From contig CAYQLT010000011.1 of NCBI GenBank assembly GCA_964418425.1, positions 1-64,000 of the forward strand: DNA of 64,000 nucleotides, given 5' to 3'. This document shows, one piece after another, positions 8,515 to 16,242 of the stretch (position 1 is its first letter; each line of letters begins with the position of its first letter). The notes beneath the pieces were generated by a model, which did no database searches, was not told the DNA's origin, and worked only from the letters and a program-made list of their open reading frames with translations. The DNA is from CAYQLT01 sp964418425. Its GTDB lineage: Bacteria; Bacillota; Limnochordia; Limnochordales; Geochordaceae. The translations under genes were made by a program, and so were the position numbers.

Positions 8515-9407
8515 GGTCGCTGCCGATCCGCTGGACCCTCCAAGAACTCGAAGCCCAGCGCCTCACGGCACTTCGCTTGTTCGTCGAAGAGCGGCTACGG
8601 CCCCCGCAGTCCGAATACCGCGCTTGCTTCCAGAGGCGCTACGAACTCCTTGACAGGCTGTTCGCCACCACAGATGACCTGCTTGCCTTTACCCCGGCTG
8701 GATTGAATGACGACCCTCGGCTTCTGGATGCCGCCCGTTTCCTTGCGGCTCCGCCCTGGAGTCAGGCCGACCTGAGAACCGTGGTGGGGGCCGATGTTGT
8801 GAAGCGCAAGCGCCTTTCACAAGAAGAATTGGCCCAGGCGGTTCAGGCTTTACAGATTGGCTGGGATCCGCACCGCTTTCCGTGGGTAACCCAGTCCCGG
8901 CGGCCGACGCCGCAAGAGCGCGAGTCCGCGCTGCGTTGGACAGCCAGTGTCTGGGCCATCGAGGCGACGCGCACCCGAAGGCGTATGAAGAGCAGCCGTC
9001 GTCAGCAACAGGCAGTCGAGGAGGCCCTGCAGCGCGCGGGCTACACGAAGGCCGAGCTCAAGAAAATCGACTTCCCCCACCACCTCCCCGTCAGGCAGTT
9101 CACCAGCGAGGCCTTGGTACGCGGTGCCAAATGTGATGTCCCGGTACGACTTCATGACGAGCGATTGCTTACCATCGAATGCAAAGTTTCGAGCGACGCC
9201 ACCAACTCCGTCAAGCGCCTAATCCGGGACACAGGTGGCAAGGCCCAACGTTGGCGCGAAGCCTTCGGCGAGCTGGTCGTTCCGGCAGTAGTGCTGGCCG
9301 GGGTGTTTAAGCTCAGCAACCTTCGGGAAGCCCAGGACATCTACGGCCTGACCTTGTTTTGGGAACACGACCTGGCGACCCTGGAGAAGGTCGTGGGCGG
9401 GGCGTAA
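8511..9407 (+). CDS. XamI-family type II restriction endonuclease
   Basis: Cuts unmethylated DNA; family members related to XamI recognise GTCGAC, and that specificity is a prediction only. The 298 residues end with the family's most conserved block: a PD-(D/E)XK centre formed by D209 and E223-C-K225 (TIECKVSS), then ATNSVKRLIRD, VPAVVLAGVFKLSNL and LTLFWEHDL. The N-terminal half is helical. It starts inside the methyltransferase stop codon, giving a methylase-first operon that lets protection precede cutting. Confidence 0.87.
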   Translation: MRSLPIRWTLQELEAQRLTALRLFVEERLRPPQSEYRACFQRRYELLDRLFATTDDLLAFTPAGLNDDPRLLDAARFLAAPPWSQADLRTVVGADVVKRKRLSQEELAQAVQALQIGWDPHRFPWVTQSRRPTPQERESALRWTASVWAIEATRTRRRMKSSRRQQQAVEEALQRAGYTKAELKKIDFPHHLPVRQFTSEALVRGAKCDVPVRLHDERLLTIECKVSSDATNSVKRLIRDTGGKAQRWREAFGELVVPAVVLAGVFKLSNLREAQDIYGLTLFWEHDLATLEKVVGGA

Positions 9408-9630
9408 TCGCCGGCAGCTCCTCGGGCGCGTACGACCGACGAGCGCCGGAGGTCCACACTCACTGATGAGTAAAGGGTTGGCAAGGAATCCCCACCGGGC
9501 GCAACTGGCCTGTCAACCTCGCCAACCATCTGCCGACCAAACGCGCCAAAACACCCTGGTACCAGGGGGAGAACATGTGAGCAATGCCGTCACGAAACCG
9601 CGTCACGACACACCTGCGCGACAGGCAGAG

Positions 9631-9672
9631 ACTGGCAGGACGGCCTGCGCAGAGTCCCCCCTTCGGCACCAT
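9631..9672 (+). pseudogene. Deleted remnant of tRNA-Leu with the right attachment repeat
   Basis: ACTGGCAG (9631-9638) matches the D-arm of the intact tRNA-Leu, and 9655-9672 repeats its last 18 bases including CCA; the anticodon loop and variable arm between them are missing or unrecognisable. This is what is left of an ancestral attachment copy. Confidence 0.6.
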
Positions 9673-9810
9673 TCTCTTTTGTGTTCGTGGCGGCAGACTT
9701 TGCCGGAGCCTTGGGTGAAGTTTGCCGATGTCCCTTGCGTACCGGGCAGCCAGACACGCCAACCCGGCCGGTGAAGGCGCATTGCACGGCAGCTTCGTAG
9801 CCTTCCAGCG

Positions 9811-10211
9811 GTTCCTCTGCGAAGGGCCGAAACGCAGGATCCCCTGCGCCCGGTCAAAGTTCTGGTCGGCCGACGCCAGGTTTCTCAGGCCCATGTCTCG
9901 CATCTGGAGAGCGATCACCGAGTCATTGGTTAGCAGCCCAAACTGCTGACGGAACTCGAAGCTGCGCGCGAGGAAATCCCGCGGCAACTCCAGAACCCGA
10001 ACCCCCATCTCGGGGATCCTGAGAGCTTGGCCTTGGTAGGGAGAGAGCTGCTGAAGCACATCCGGGCGGGAGGTCAACCGAACCGCAGGGCGGGAAGCGC
10101 TACCCGTCGTAGAAACTCCCTGCACTGGGGAGAAGCCCCGGCGAAGTGATACACGGAAATGTTGGCATCGATGTAGACGGCCGAGCCGGCCGGAATGCCA
10201 GTCAGCGTCAT
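9811..10211 (-). pseudogene. Broken VapC-type PIN-domain toxin
   Basis: Both ends of a PIN RNase are recognisable but not in one frame. The first part starts at ATG 10211 and reads AVYIDANISVYHFAGASPQC with the first catalytic Asp, then meets a stop after about 45 residues. The second part, in another frame, reads FGLLTNDSVIALQMRDMGLR and LASADQNFD, the C-terminal half with its catalytic Asp residues. The middle, including the conserved Glu, is lost. The lower boundary is approximate because the reading runs on toward the island repeat. No intact antitoxin is seen upstream. Confidence 0.7.
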
Positions 10212-10269
10212 ACAGGTCCGCTTCCGCCACCTCCCGGGCCACGCTGCGGGGCACGCTCAGTCTACCGTA

Positions 10270-10498
10270 CATTTGGCAGGCATCCGGGTGACCTACGTTC
10301 CGTTCACCGGAGCGGCTCCGCAACTGACCGCCCTTCATCGGGACGCTGGCAGGCGGATCCATTCGGAAGGGGCTCACCGGGGGAGCGCTCGGGCTGTTGC
10401 TCAGCACGGTCGGGATTGCCCCGGTCGGCGGCGACGTCCGCTATACGTTCGGTTTTCCGTCCATGCAGGCCGGTATCGAACTCATCGTGGCGCTGGGA
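10270..10498 (+). pseudogene. Fragments of a tripartite tricarboxylate transporter (TctC and TctA)
   Basis: Two short coding remnants lie head to tail in different frames. Positions 10270-10336 read AGIRVTYVPFTGAAPQLTAL, which resembles the solute-binding TctC/Bug family. Positions 10352-10498 read KGLTGGALGLLLSTVGIAPV and then YTFGFPSMQAGIELIVAL, the typical segment of the large membrane subunit TctA. Everything else, including TctB, is gone. Both were recognised by family pattern; length is too short for a firm call. Confidence 0.6.
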
Positions 10499-11103
10499 GA
10501 CCATCCGGGCTCAAGGGGTGGACCTCCTGGGATCGCAGGCGGGTCATGGTATCATGATTCAGGAATTGACTTGACCGCCCGCAAGTGGCGTTCATCCTGA
10601 GCGGGTTGCATGCAAGCGGTAAGGTCAGGCTGCACGTTCCCCCCGGCCGGAAGGTTATTATGGCGGCGGAGCCAGACCGGATACGGGCAGGTGACAGCGG
10701 CGCGCGTCACAACCGGCTGCCGGTGAGGCTCGATCCGATCCTCGAAACCGCCCGTCTGTGGCAGGATTTCCACACGTCGTTCATCAGCACCCCGAAGACA
10801 AGCCCGAGAAAGAACCCTACAAATCCGCCGGAAGCAAGACGCTACCGATGCACAGGCTCAACCAGACCCGGGACCATGCGAGGGTCTTCGACGTCAAAAA
10901 CCACAGGCCGAAGGCCACCCAGCCCACGAACAGCAGCCACACCTGCGGCGTCGTGGCAAAGGCCACGGGAGGGGCCCTTGTTCGTTGGGGCTCCACACCC
11001 AAGGGGCTCTCGCCTGCAGGATGTGGTAGTATAATCCCCCGTGGGCACGTACGTTTCGCTCTTGTAATCCTGGCGGGCGAAAGTCGCCGACCATTGCCCG
11101 CAG
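10499..11103. other. Gene-poor stretch with a frameshifted membrane-protein remnant
   Basis: No intact gene. On the minus strand between about 10770 and 11000, two hydrophobic pieces in different frames (VWLLFVGWVAFGLWFL and GFFLGLVFGVLMNDVW) look like one small membrane protein broken by a frameshift. On the plus strand a TATAAT at 11030-11035 could be a -10 box for the next gene pair, without a convincing -35. Confidence 0.4.
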
Positions 11104-11421
11104 GTGCATTTTTTTCGCCGGAGGTCGAGTTCTTCTTTGCCCGGGCACTCAGCGAAGGGAAGCCATCTCAACCCGGAAGCGGTCCGCCGATGGCTCAAAG
11201 GGCAGCAAGCGGTGCAGCAGGTGATCGAGCGGGAGCGCCAGCAGCGGCTGCGCCAGCTGGACGAGGCATCCGCGCTCCGTATATACCTGGCGCTCAAGCG
11301 TCTTCCCACCCCGGGCCGGCCCCCCGGCCAGCCGTCTCCCGTCCTGATGGCCATGCGGCAGGCGGTCGCCCGGATGCACGGGAGTGCCCCGGCAAGGACG
11401 CCCGATGAGGGCAACGCATGA
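11104..11421 (+). CDS. Small helical protein paired with a nucleotidyltransferase
   Basis: A 105-residue product, mostly predicted helix, with a highly charged centre (AVQQVIERERQQRLRQLD). I do not know its function. Short helical proteins of this kind are often found directly upstream of MNT/AbiEii-like nucleotidyltransferases, and here the stop overlaps the next ATG (ATGA). An antitoxin-like or substrate role is possible. The start is uncertain: ATG 11104, or TTG 11137 with GGAGGT upstream at 11118. Confidence 0.6.
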   Translation: MHFFRRRSSSSLPGHSAKGSHLNPEAVRRWLKGQQAVQQVIERERQQRLRQLDEASALRIYLALKRLPTPGRPPGQPSPVLMAMRQAVARMHGSAPARTPDEGNA

Positions 11422-12104
11422 GCCAGCCTCCGCCCCCACCTTCCCAGGGCGCCGAAGGATCGCCGGCCGATGCGGCGGCAGAGGTCGGCGCGTTCCTGGA
11501 CGGCCTTGGGATTCCGTACGTGGTGATCGGGGGGCTTGCGGTTCAGTACTGGGGAGAGCCTCGGGCTACCCACGACGTGGATGTCACCGTCCTCGTTCCG
11601 GCCGGGGGCGAGCAGGAGTTCATCCGGCGCTGCGTCGAACGCTTCGCTCCCAGGATTTCCGATGCCCTGGACTTCGCCTTGCAGCATCGCGTGTTGCTGG
11701 TGTATGCGAGCAACGGGTGCCCGGTGGACCTTGCGTTGGGGCTGTCCGGATACGAGACCGAGCTGATGAGGCGCGCCTGCGTGGTCACCCTCGCCGGCTA
11801 CCCCGTGCGACTCGTGGGCGCGGAAGACCTCGTCATCCACAAGTGCGTGGCCGGGCGACCTCGGGACCTGGAAGACGTGCGCTCCATCCTGGTTCGCCAG
11901 CCCGGCCTGGACATGCGGTATATCCGGCGGTGGCTGGATGCATTCCAGCGGGCCGTGCCCGAGCGAACCCCCCGGCGCAACCTCGAGGCGGCGCTGCAGG
12001 AGTTAAGGCCGCGTGAACGACCTCGACGCGGCCGGGCGGCCCGGCAGCGGCGGCCCGTCCGGGAGGGACGGCGACGAGCGCGACGCGGCGGCGAGAGCGG
12101 CTGA
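11418..12104 (+). CDS. Nucleotidyltransferase (MNT/AbiEii-like fold)
   Basis: A 228-residue protein with the polymerase-beta-like signature: GG at 38-39 (YVVIGGLAVQYWG) and D53-V-D55 (ATHDVDV), then a third acidic position near VDLAL and the conserved EDLVIHK segment. Such proteins transfer nucleotides to proteins or tRNA in toxin-antitoxin systems or act on small molecules. The Arg-rich last 35 residues overlap the start region of the dehydrogenase gene and may not be functional. The partner upstream has no HEPN RX4-6H motif, so this is not a standard MNT/HEPN pair. Confidence 0.75.
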   Translation: MSQPPPPPSQGAEGSPADAAAEVGAFLDGLGIPYVVIGGLAVQYWGEPRATHDVDVTVLVPAGGEQEFIRRCVERFAPRISDALDFALQHRVLLVYASNGCPVDLALGLSGYETELMRRACVVTLAGYPVRLVGAEDLVIHKCVAGRPRDLEDVRSILVRQPGLDMRYIRRWLDAFQRAVPERTPRRNLEAALQELRPRERPRRGRAARQRRPVREGRRRARRGGESG

Positions 12105-12132
12105 CGACCGCCGCCCGCTATGGAGAGCAGCC

Positions 12133-13137
12133 ATGGGAGACCTGTCGATTCCCGATAGCATGCTGGCCGTCGTGACGGATGGCGATGGGCGGGCCCGCGT
12201 GGAGCGCCGCCCTGTCCCCTCCCCGGATCCCGGTGAGGCGCTCATCCGGCTTCGCATGGCCGGTATCTGCCGCACCGACGTGGAGCTGGTGGCGGGCTAC
12301 ATGGCCTACCGGGGTGTGCTCGGCCACGAGTTCGTCGGCGAGGTGGTGTCGGCCGACGAACCGGGCTGGGTGGGGCGCCGGGTGGTGGGCGAGATCAACA
12401 TCCCCTGCGGCCAGTGCGATCTGTGCCGCCGGGGCCTGCGCAAGCACTGCCGGCGCATCCGCACCCTCGGGATCCACGGGTGGGATGGCACCTTCGCCGA
12501 GTACGTGCGCCTGCCCGTGGCCAACCTGCACCTCGTCCCGGACGGCGTCCCCGACCGGGCAGCTGTCTTCGCCGAGCCGCTGGCCGCGGCGCTGGAAATC
12601 CTGGAGTCCGTCCCGGTGCGTCCCACCGACCGGGTCGTGGTGGTTGGCGACGGGAAGCTGGGGCTTCTGTGCGCGCAGGCTCTGGCCACCGTACCGTGCG
12701 ATCTGCTGGCGGTGGGCCGCCACCCTCACAAACTGCGGATTCTGGAAGAAAGCGGCATCCGTACCGCCCCGGCGACAGCGGCCTCCGAAGATCCGGACCT
12801 CGCCGGCCGCGCCGACGTGGTGGTGGAGGCCACCGGGCGTCCCGGCGGGTTGGCCCTCGCCGCCCGGCTTGTGCGCCCCCGGGGTACCGTGGTCCTCAAG
12901 ACGACCATTCACGAACCCATCTCCCTCGACCTGGCCTCCCTGGTGGTGCGGGAGGTTCGCCTGGTCGGCTCTCGTTGCGGCCCCTTCCAGCCCGCTTTGC
13001 GCCTGCTGGGCGCCGACCGCATCCGCACCGAGCCGCTCATCTCTGCCGTCTACCCGCTGGCGCAGGGCGAGCAGGCTCTGGCCCGGGCCGCCGAGCCCGG
13101 CATCCTGAAGGTGCTCCTGGAGATGGGTGGGAGCTGA
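12133..13137 (+). CDS. Zinc-dependent medium-chain alcohol dehydrogenase-like protein
   Basis: NAD(P)-dependent oxidoreductase of 334 residues, substrate unknown. Catalytic zinc ligands are C46 (GICRTD), H65 and E66 (GHEFVGE); the structural zinc site is C92-x2-C95-x2-C98-x7-C106. The Rossmann motif VVVGDGKLGLLCAQ follows. It resembles sorbitol or threonine dehydrogenases more than classical alcohol dehydrogenase. ATG 12133 is preceded by GGAGAG with good spacing. No pathway neighbour identifies the substrate. Confidence 0.87.
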   Translation: MGDLSIPDSMLAVVTDGDGRARVERRPVPSPDPGEALIRLRMAGICRTDVELVAGYMAYRGVLGHEFVGEVVSADEPGWVGRRVVGEINIPCGQCDLCRRGLRKHCRRIRTLGIHGWDGTFAEYVRLPVANLHLVPDGVPDRAAVFAEPLAAALEILESVPVRPTDRVVVVGDGKLGLLCAQALATVPCDLLAVGRHPHKLRILEESGIRTAPATAASEDPDLAGRADVVVEATGRPGGLALAARLVRPRGTVVLKTTIHEPISLDLASLVVREVRLVGSRCGPFQPALRLLGADRIRTEPLISAVYPLAQGEQALARAAEPGILKVLLEMGGS

Positions 13138-13162
13138 CCCCCGGCCGGCCCACGCCCCTGGC

Positions 13163-13192
13163 TTGTGAGGCCGCAGGCGGCTCGGGTATGAT
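13163..13192 (+). promoter_or_regulatory. Probable promoter of the Uma2 gene
   Basis: TTGTGA (13163-13168), 18 bases, TATGAT (13187-13192), about 78 bases before the Uma2 ATG. Confidence 0.45.
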
Positions 13193-13269
13193 CGGGCCGC
13201 CGGCGTGACGGAATCAGCGGAGCGCAGGTATGTTCAGCCGGACGGCGGGCCAGAGCCGAGGGAGAAATC

Positions 13270-13812
13270 ATGAGCGTCACCCTGCAGAAGTTGACCAGTG
13301 AGCAGTTCCTTCGGGTTAGCGCGCCTGACGAGGTGGAGATGGAGCTGAGCGAAGGGCAGATCGTGGTGATGACCAAACCCGGTTACGTGCACCAGCGGAT
13401 CGTGCGGCGTCTGGCGCGCCTGTTGGAAGATTATTGCGCGCGTACCGGGTGGGGCGAGTTCGTGGTCGACATGTTGGTGCGGCTTTCTGAGTTCACCACC
13501 CGAGCCCCGGATCTGAGCGGCGTTCGCAGCGAACGGGCTTTCATCATCGGTGCAGACCGCTTGGAGCAGCCTCCGGATATCGCCATTGAGGTGCACAGCC
13601 GAAACCGGGCGGAGGACCGGGGGGCCAAGTTCGAGCAGTACCGACAAGCAGGCGTGAGCGCATACTGGATGATCGACCCCGCCTCCCGTTCTATGGAAGC
13701 CTATCGGCTTGAGCAGGGCGAGTACGTCCTGGTCTGGCACGGCAGGGATCATGCGCTCTTCCGGCCGGAGGAACTGCCGGGCTTCGAGCTCCCGCTTGAT
13801 CTCCTGTGGTAG
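13270..13812 (+). CDS. Uma2 family (DUF820) putative endonuclease
   Basis: A 180-residue restriction-endonuclease-fold protein. The conserved core is present: the N-terminal EMELSEGQIVVM, the hydrophobic VVDMLVRLSE, PDIAIEVHSR with the catalytic-type Glu, and the K-x-EQYRQAGVSAYWMIDP block. Biological role is unknown; the family is abundant in cyanobacteria and some thermophiles and may be linked to mobile DNA. GGGAG precedes ATG 13270. It ends an accessory stretch and is convergent with the ABC transporter operon. Confidence 0.85.
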   Translation: MSVTLQKLTSEQFLRVSAPDEVEMELSEGQIVVMTKPGYVHQRIVRRLARLLEDYCARTGWGEFVVDMLVRLSEFTTRAPDLSGVRSERAFIIGADRLEQPPDIAIEVHSRNRAEDRGAKFEQYRQAGVSAYWMIDPASRSMEAYRLEQGEYVLVWHGRDHALFRPEELPGFELPLDLLW

Positions 13813-13900
13813 GAGCCGTCAGGCAGGTCGCGCTGCCTTGCGAAGCTGAGAGGCAGGGCGGAGCCGGAGCCCCGGGGCCGCCCGGGCGGAGACGGGTACG

Positions 13901-14836
13901 TCAACCGGGCCGGTACTGGCGCCCCAGCGCCGCCGGTGGGCGGCTCTTGATGACGGCCCCGGCCAGCACCAGTACCGTGAGCACGTAGGGCAACATCTGG
14001 ATGAGTTCACTGGGGACTGCCACGGCTCGCGTCTGGACGCGCATCTGCAACGCGTCGGTGAACGCAAACAAAAGCGCCGCCAGGAAGCCCCCCACGGGGT
14101 TCCACTGGCCGAAGATGTTGGCGGCCAGGGCCATGTAGCCCCTTCCCGCCGACATGTTCAGGCTAAACCAGTTGAGCTCGCCCAGCGACAGCGCCACCCC
14201 GCCCAGCCCGGCCAGCGTCCCGCTTGCCGCCACGGCCACGTACTGCAGCCTGCGCACCGGGAGCCCCAGCGTACCCGCCGCCTCGGGGTGCTCGCCCACC
14301 AGCCGCAGCCGAAGCCCGGCGGGCGTGCGAAACAGCACGAGCCAGCAGAGGGGCACGAGAACAAGGGCGGCGAAAACCAGCGGCGACTGGTCCGACAGCA
14401 GCGGCCCGACCACAGGCAGGTCGGCGGCTCCCGGCACGCTCCAGCGGGGAAGCCCCGTCACGTTGGGCGAGGTGCCCCGGCTGCGCCAGATGACCTGCAT
14501 CAGCCACGCGGTCAGCCCCATGGCCAGGATGTTGAGGCCGACCCCGCTCACCACCTGGTCTGCCCCGAGGCCGATGGCGAAGGCGGCGAGGATTACGCCG
14601 AAGAGGGTTCCGGCCGCGGCCCCCAACAGGACGCCCAGCCAGGGCGAGCCCGACAGGTAGCTTCCCAGAACTCCTGCAAACGCCCCCGCCAGCATCATGC
14701 CTTCGAGCCCGATGTTGATGACGCCCCCCCGCTCCGACAGCGCGGCCCCTGTGGCCGCCAGCGCGATGGGTGTCGCCATGCGCAGGGTGGCCGCCAGCAT
14801 GAGGGCACTGAAAATGAGCGGCCAAAGCTCGTTCAC
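13901..14836 (-). CDS. Nucleoside ABC transporter permease, second subunit (NupQ/YufQ-like)
   Basis: Integral membrane subunit of a BMP-type importer for nucleosides or related purine compounds; 311 residues with about eight to ten membrane segments and the family stretch ERGGVINIGLEGMMLAGAF near the N-terminus. GTG 14836 overlaps the stop of the first permease (GTGA), so translation is coupled. It is the last gene of the operon BMP protein - ATPase - permease - permease. Confidence 0.9.
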   Translation of the reverse strand: MNELWPLIFSALMLAATLRMATPIALAATGAALSERGGVINIGLEGMMLAGAFAGVLGSYLSGSPWLGVLLGAAAGTLFGVILAAFAIGLGADQVVSGVGLNILAMGLTAWLMQVIWRSRGTSPNVTGLPRWSVPGAADLPVVGPLLSDQSPLVFAALVLVPLCWLVLFRTPAGLRLRLVGEHPEAAGTLGLPVRRLQYVAVAASGTLAGLGGVALSLGELNWFSLNMSAGRGYMALAANIFGQWNPVGGFLAALLFAFTDALQMRVQTRAVAVPSELIQMLPYVLTVLVLAGAVIKSRPPAALGRQYRPG

Positions 14837-16196
14837 GCCTCCCGCCCCCCGCGGGGCAAGTCGCCCGCCATGACTCGCCCTTGTTCCCGGCCGGCGGACG
14901 GGTGACGCTCGGGCGCAGGACGACGCTCGGCCGCCCGGCGGCGCCCGACCGCGCCCGTGCGCCCCCACCATGTCCGTATGCCCTTTGGCCCGAGCAGAAG
15001 CGGGATCAGCGCCGGAGCCGCCACGAACAGGATCACCAGCCCCTGCACCACCGTCATCAGGTCCGCGGGGATCCGGGCGAACAGCTGCATCGCCGTGCCG
15101 CCCGCCTGCAGCGCGCCGAACAACAGCGCCGCCAACAACACTCCCCACGGGCGGTTGCGCCCCAGCACCGCGACCGCGATCCCCGTAAAACCGTAACCCG
15201 GGGAAAAACCGGTGATGAACCGATGCAGCACCCCCTGCACGACCGCCGCGCCGGCGAGCCCCGCCAGCGCGCCCCCAANNNNNNNNNNNNNNNNNNNNNN
15301 NNNNNNNNNNNNNNNNNNNNNNNNNNNNNNNNNNNNNNNNNNNNNNNNNNNNNNNNNNNNNNNNNNNNNNNNNNNNNNTGCAGCACCCCCTGCACGACCG
15401 CCGCGCCGGCGAGCCCCGCCAGCGCGCCCCCAAGACCCATGGCCACCACCAGGCGCCGGCCGACGGGAACCCCGGCCCAGGCGGCGGTCTGTGCGCTCGC
15501 GCCCACCAGGCGCAACTCGTAGCCGAGCGCGGTGCGCCGCAGCAGCAGGTCGCACCCCGCCACGGCGGCCACTGCCACCAGGAGCGCAGCGCTGAGCCGG
15601 GTGTAGGGGATGAGTTCGGGCAGCCGGGCGGCCGGAGCCAGCATGGGCGTCTGGTCCACGGGCCCGGGTTCCTTGAAGTACGCCTTCACGAGAAAGGTGG
15701 TCAGCAGGATGCCCGCGTAGTTGAACATGATCGTGGTGATGACCTCGTGGGCCCCGGTGCGGGCCTTGAGCACACCGGGCAGGGCCGCCCAGGCCGCCCC
15801 CGCCAGGGCGGCCGCAGCCAGGCCGGCCAGCGCCGGCAGCGGAAACGGAAGCGATGCACCGCCCCCTGCGGCGCCCCAGCCGGCAGCAGCCCCGCCGCCC
15901 AGTGCCAGCCCCGTAAGAGCCGCTGCCAGCGCCCCCACGTGCAGCTGCCCTTCGGCGCCGATGTTGAAAAGCCCGCTCTGGAACCCCACAGCCACCGCCA
16001 GGCCCGTGAGCACCAGCGGGATGGCATTGAGCAGCGTGGTGGCCAGGCCGAAGACGCTGCCGAAGGCGCCCTCCCACAAACTGGCATACGCCTCGTGCAC
16101 GGACAGCCCGGAGGCCGCGATGAGCCCCGCGCTCAACACCAGCGCCAGCCCGATGGCACCGATGGAAAACCCGAGGTCCGCCAGGCCTTTGCGCAC
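14833..16196 (-). CDS. Nucleoside ABC transporter permease, first subunit (NupP/YufP-like), split by an assembly gap
   Basis: Partner permease with the matching motif FQSGLFNIGAEGQLHVGA. GTG 16196 has GGAGG about nine bases upstream. The coding region is interrupted by 100 Ns (15279-15378). Merging the identical 55-base flanks restores one frame: VVQGVL before the gap continues directly as HRFITGFSPGYGF after it, ending at 14833. So the gene itself appears complete and the interruption artificial. The last 40 residues after the final membrane helix are Arg/Gly-rich. Confidence 0.85.
15224..15433. other. 100-N gap flanked by an identical 55-base repeat
   Basis: Positions 15224-15278 and 15379-15433 are identical 55-base sequences on either side of 100 Ns. 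This is the footprint of two contigs that overlap by 55 bases but were joined with a fixed-size gap. Nothing appears to be missing. Confidence 0.9.
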
Positions 16197-16242
16197 CCGC
16201 GCTCGTCCTCCGCCAGCCGGCCCCCGTCCAGCCGCTGCCCGT

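Larger units (their letters stand above)
6813..9672. mobile_element. Restriction-modification island inserted at tRNA-Leu
   Basis: Bounded by an exact 18-base direct repeat of the tRNA-Leu 3' end (6813-6830 and 9655-9672) and containing only a methyltransferase and a XamI-like nuclease gene. The interior has visibly more A and T at third codon positions than its neighbours. No integrase, recombinase or replication gene is present, so it is either a remnant or was moved by an enzyme encoded elsewhere. From 9408 to the right repeat I see no gene. Confidence 0.65.

Noticed and set aside
6847..9672. A complete prophage or integrative element at tRNA-Leu
   Set aside because: No integrase, structural, replication or conjugation gene is present; only the two restriction-modification genes.
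9460..10407. A single 300-residue protein on the minus strand
   Set aside because: The long open frame mixes vapC remnants with untranslated island and tRNA sequence; it is open because of high GC content.
11418..12104. HEPN/MNT toxin-antitoxin pair
   Set aside because: The upstream protein lacks the RX4-6H motif of HEPN RNases.
15224..15433. A real tandem duplication or insertion within the permease gene
   Set aside because: Exactly 100 Ns between identical ends, and a perfect protein after merging, point to assembly rather than biology.
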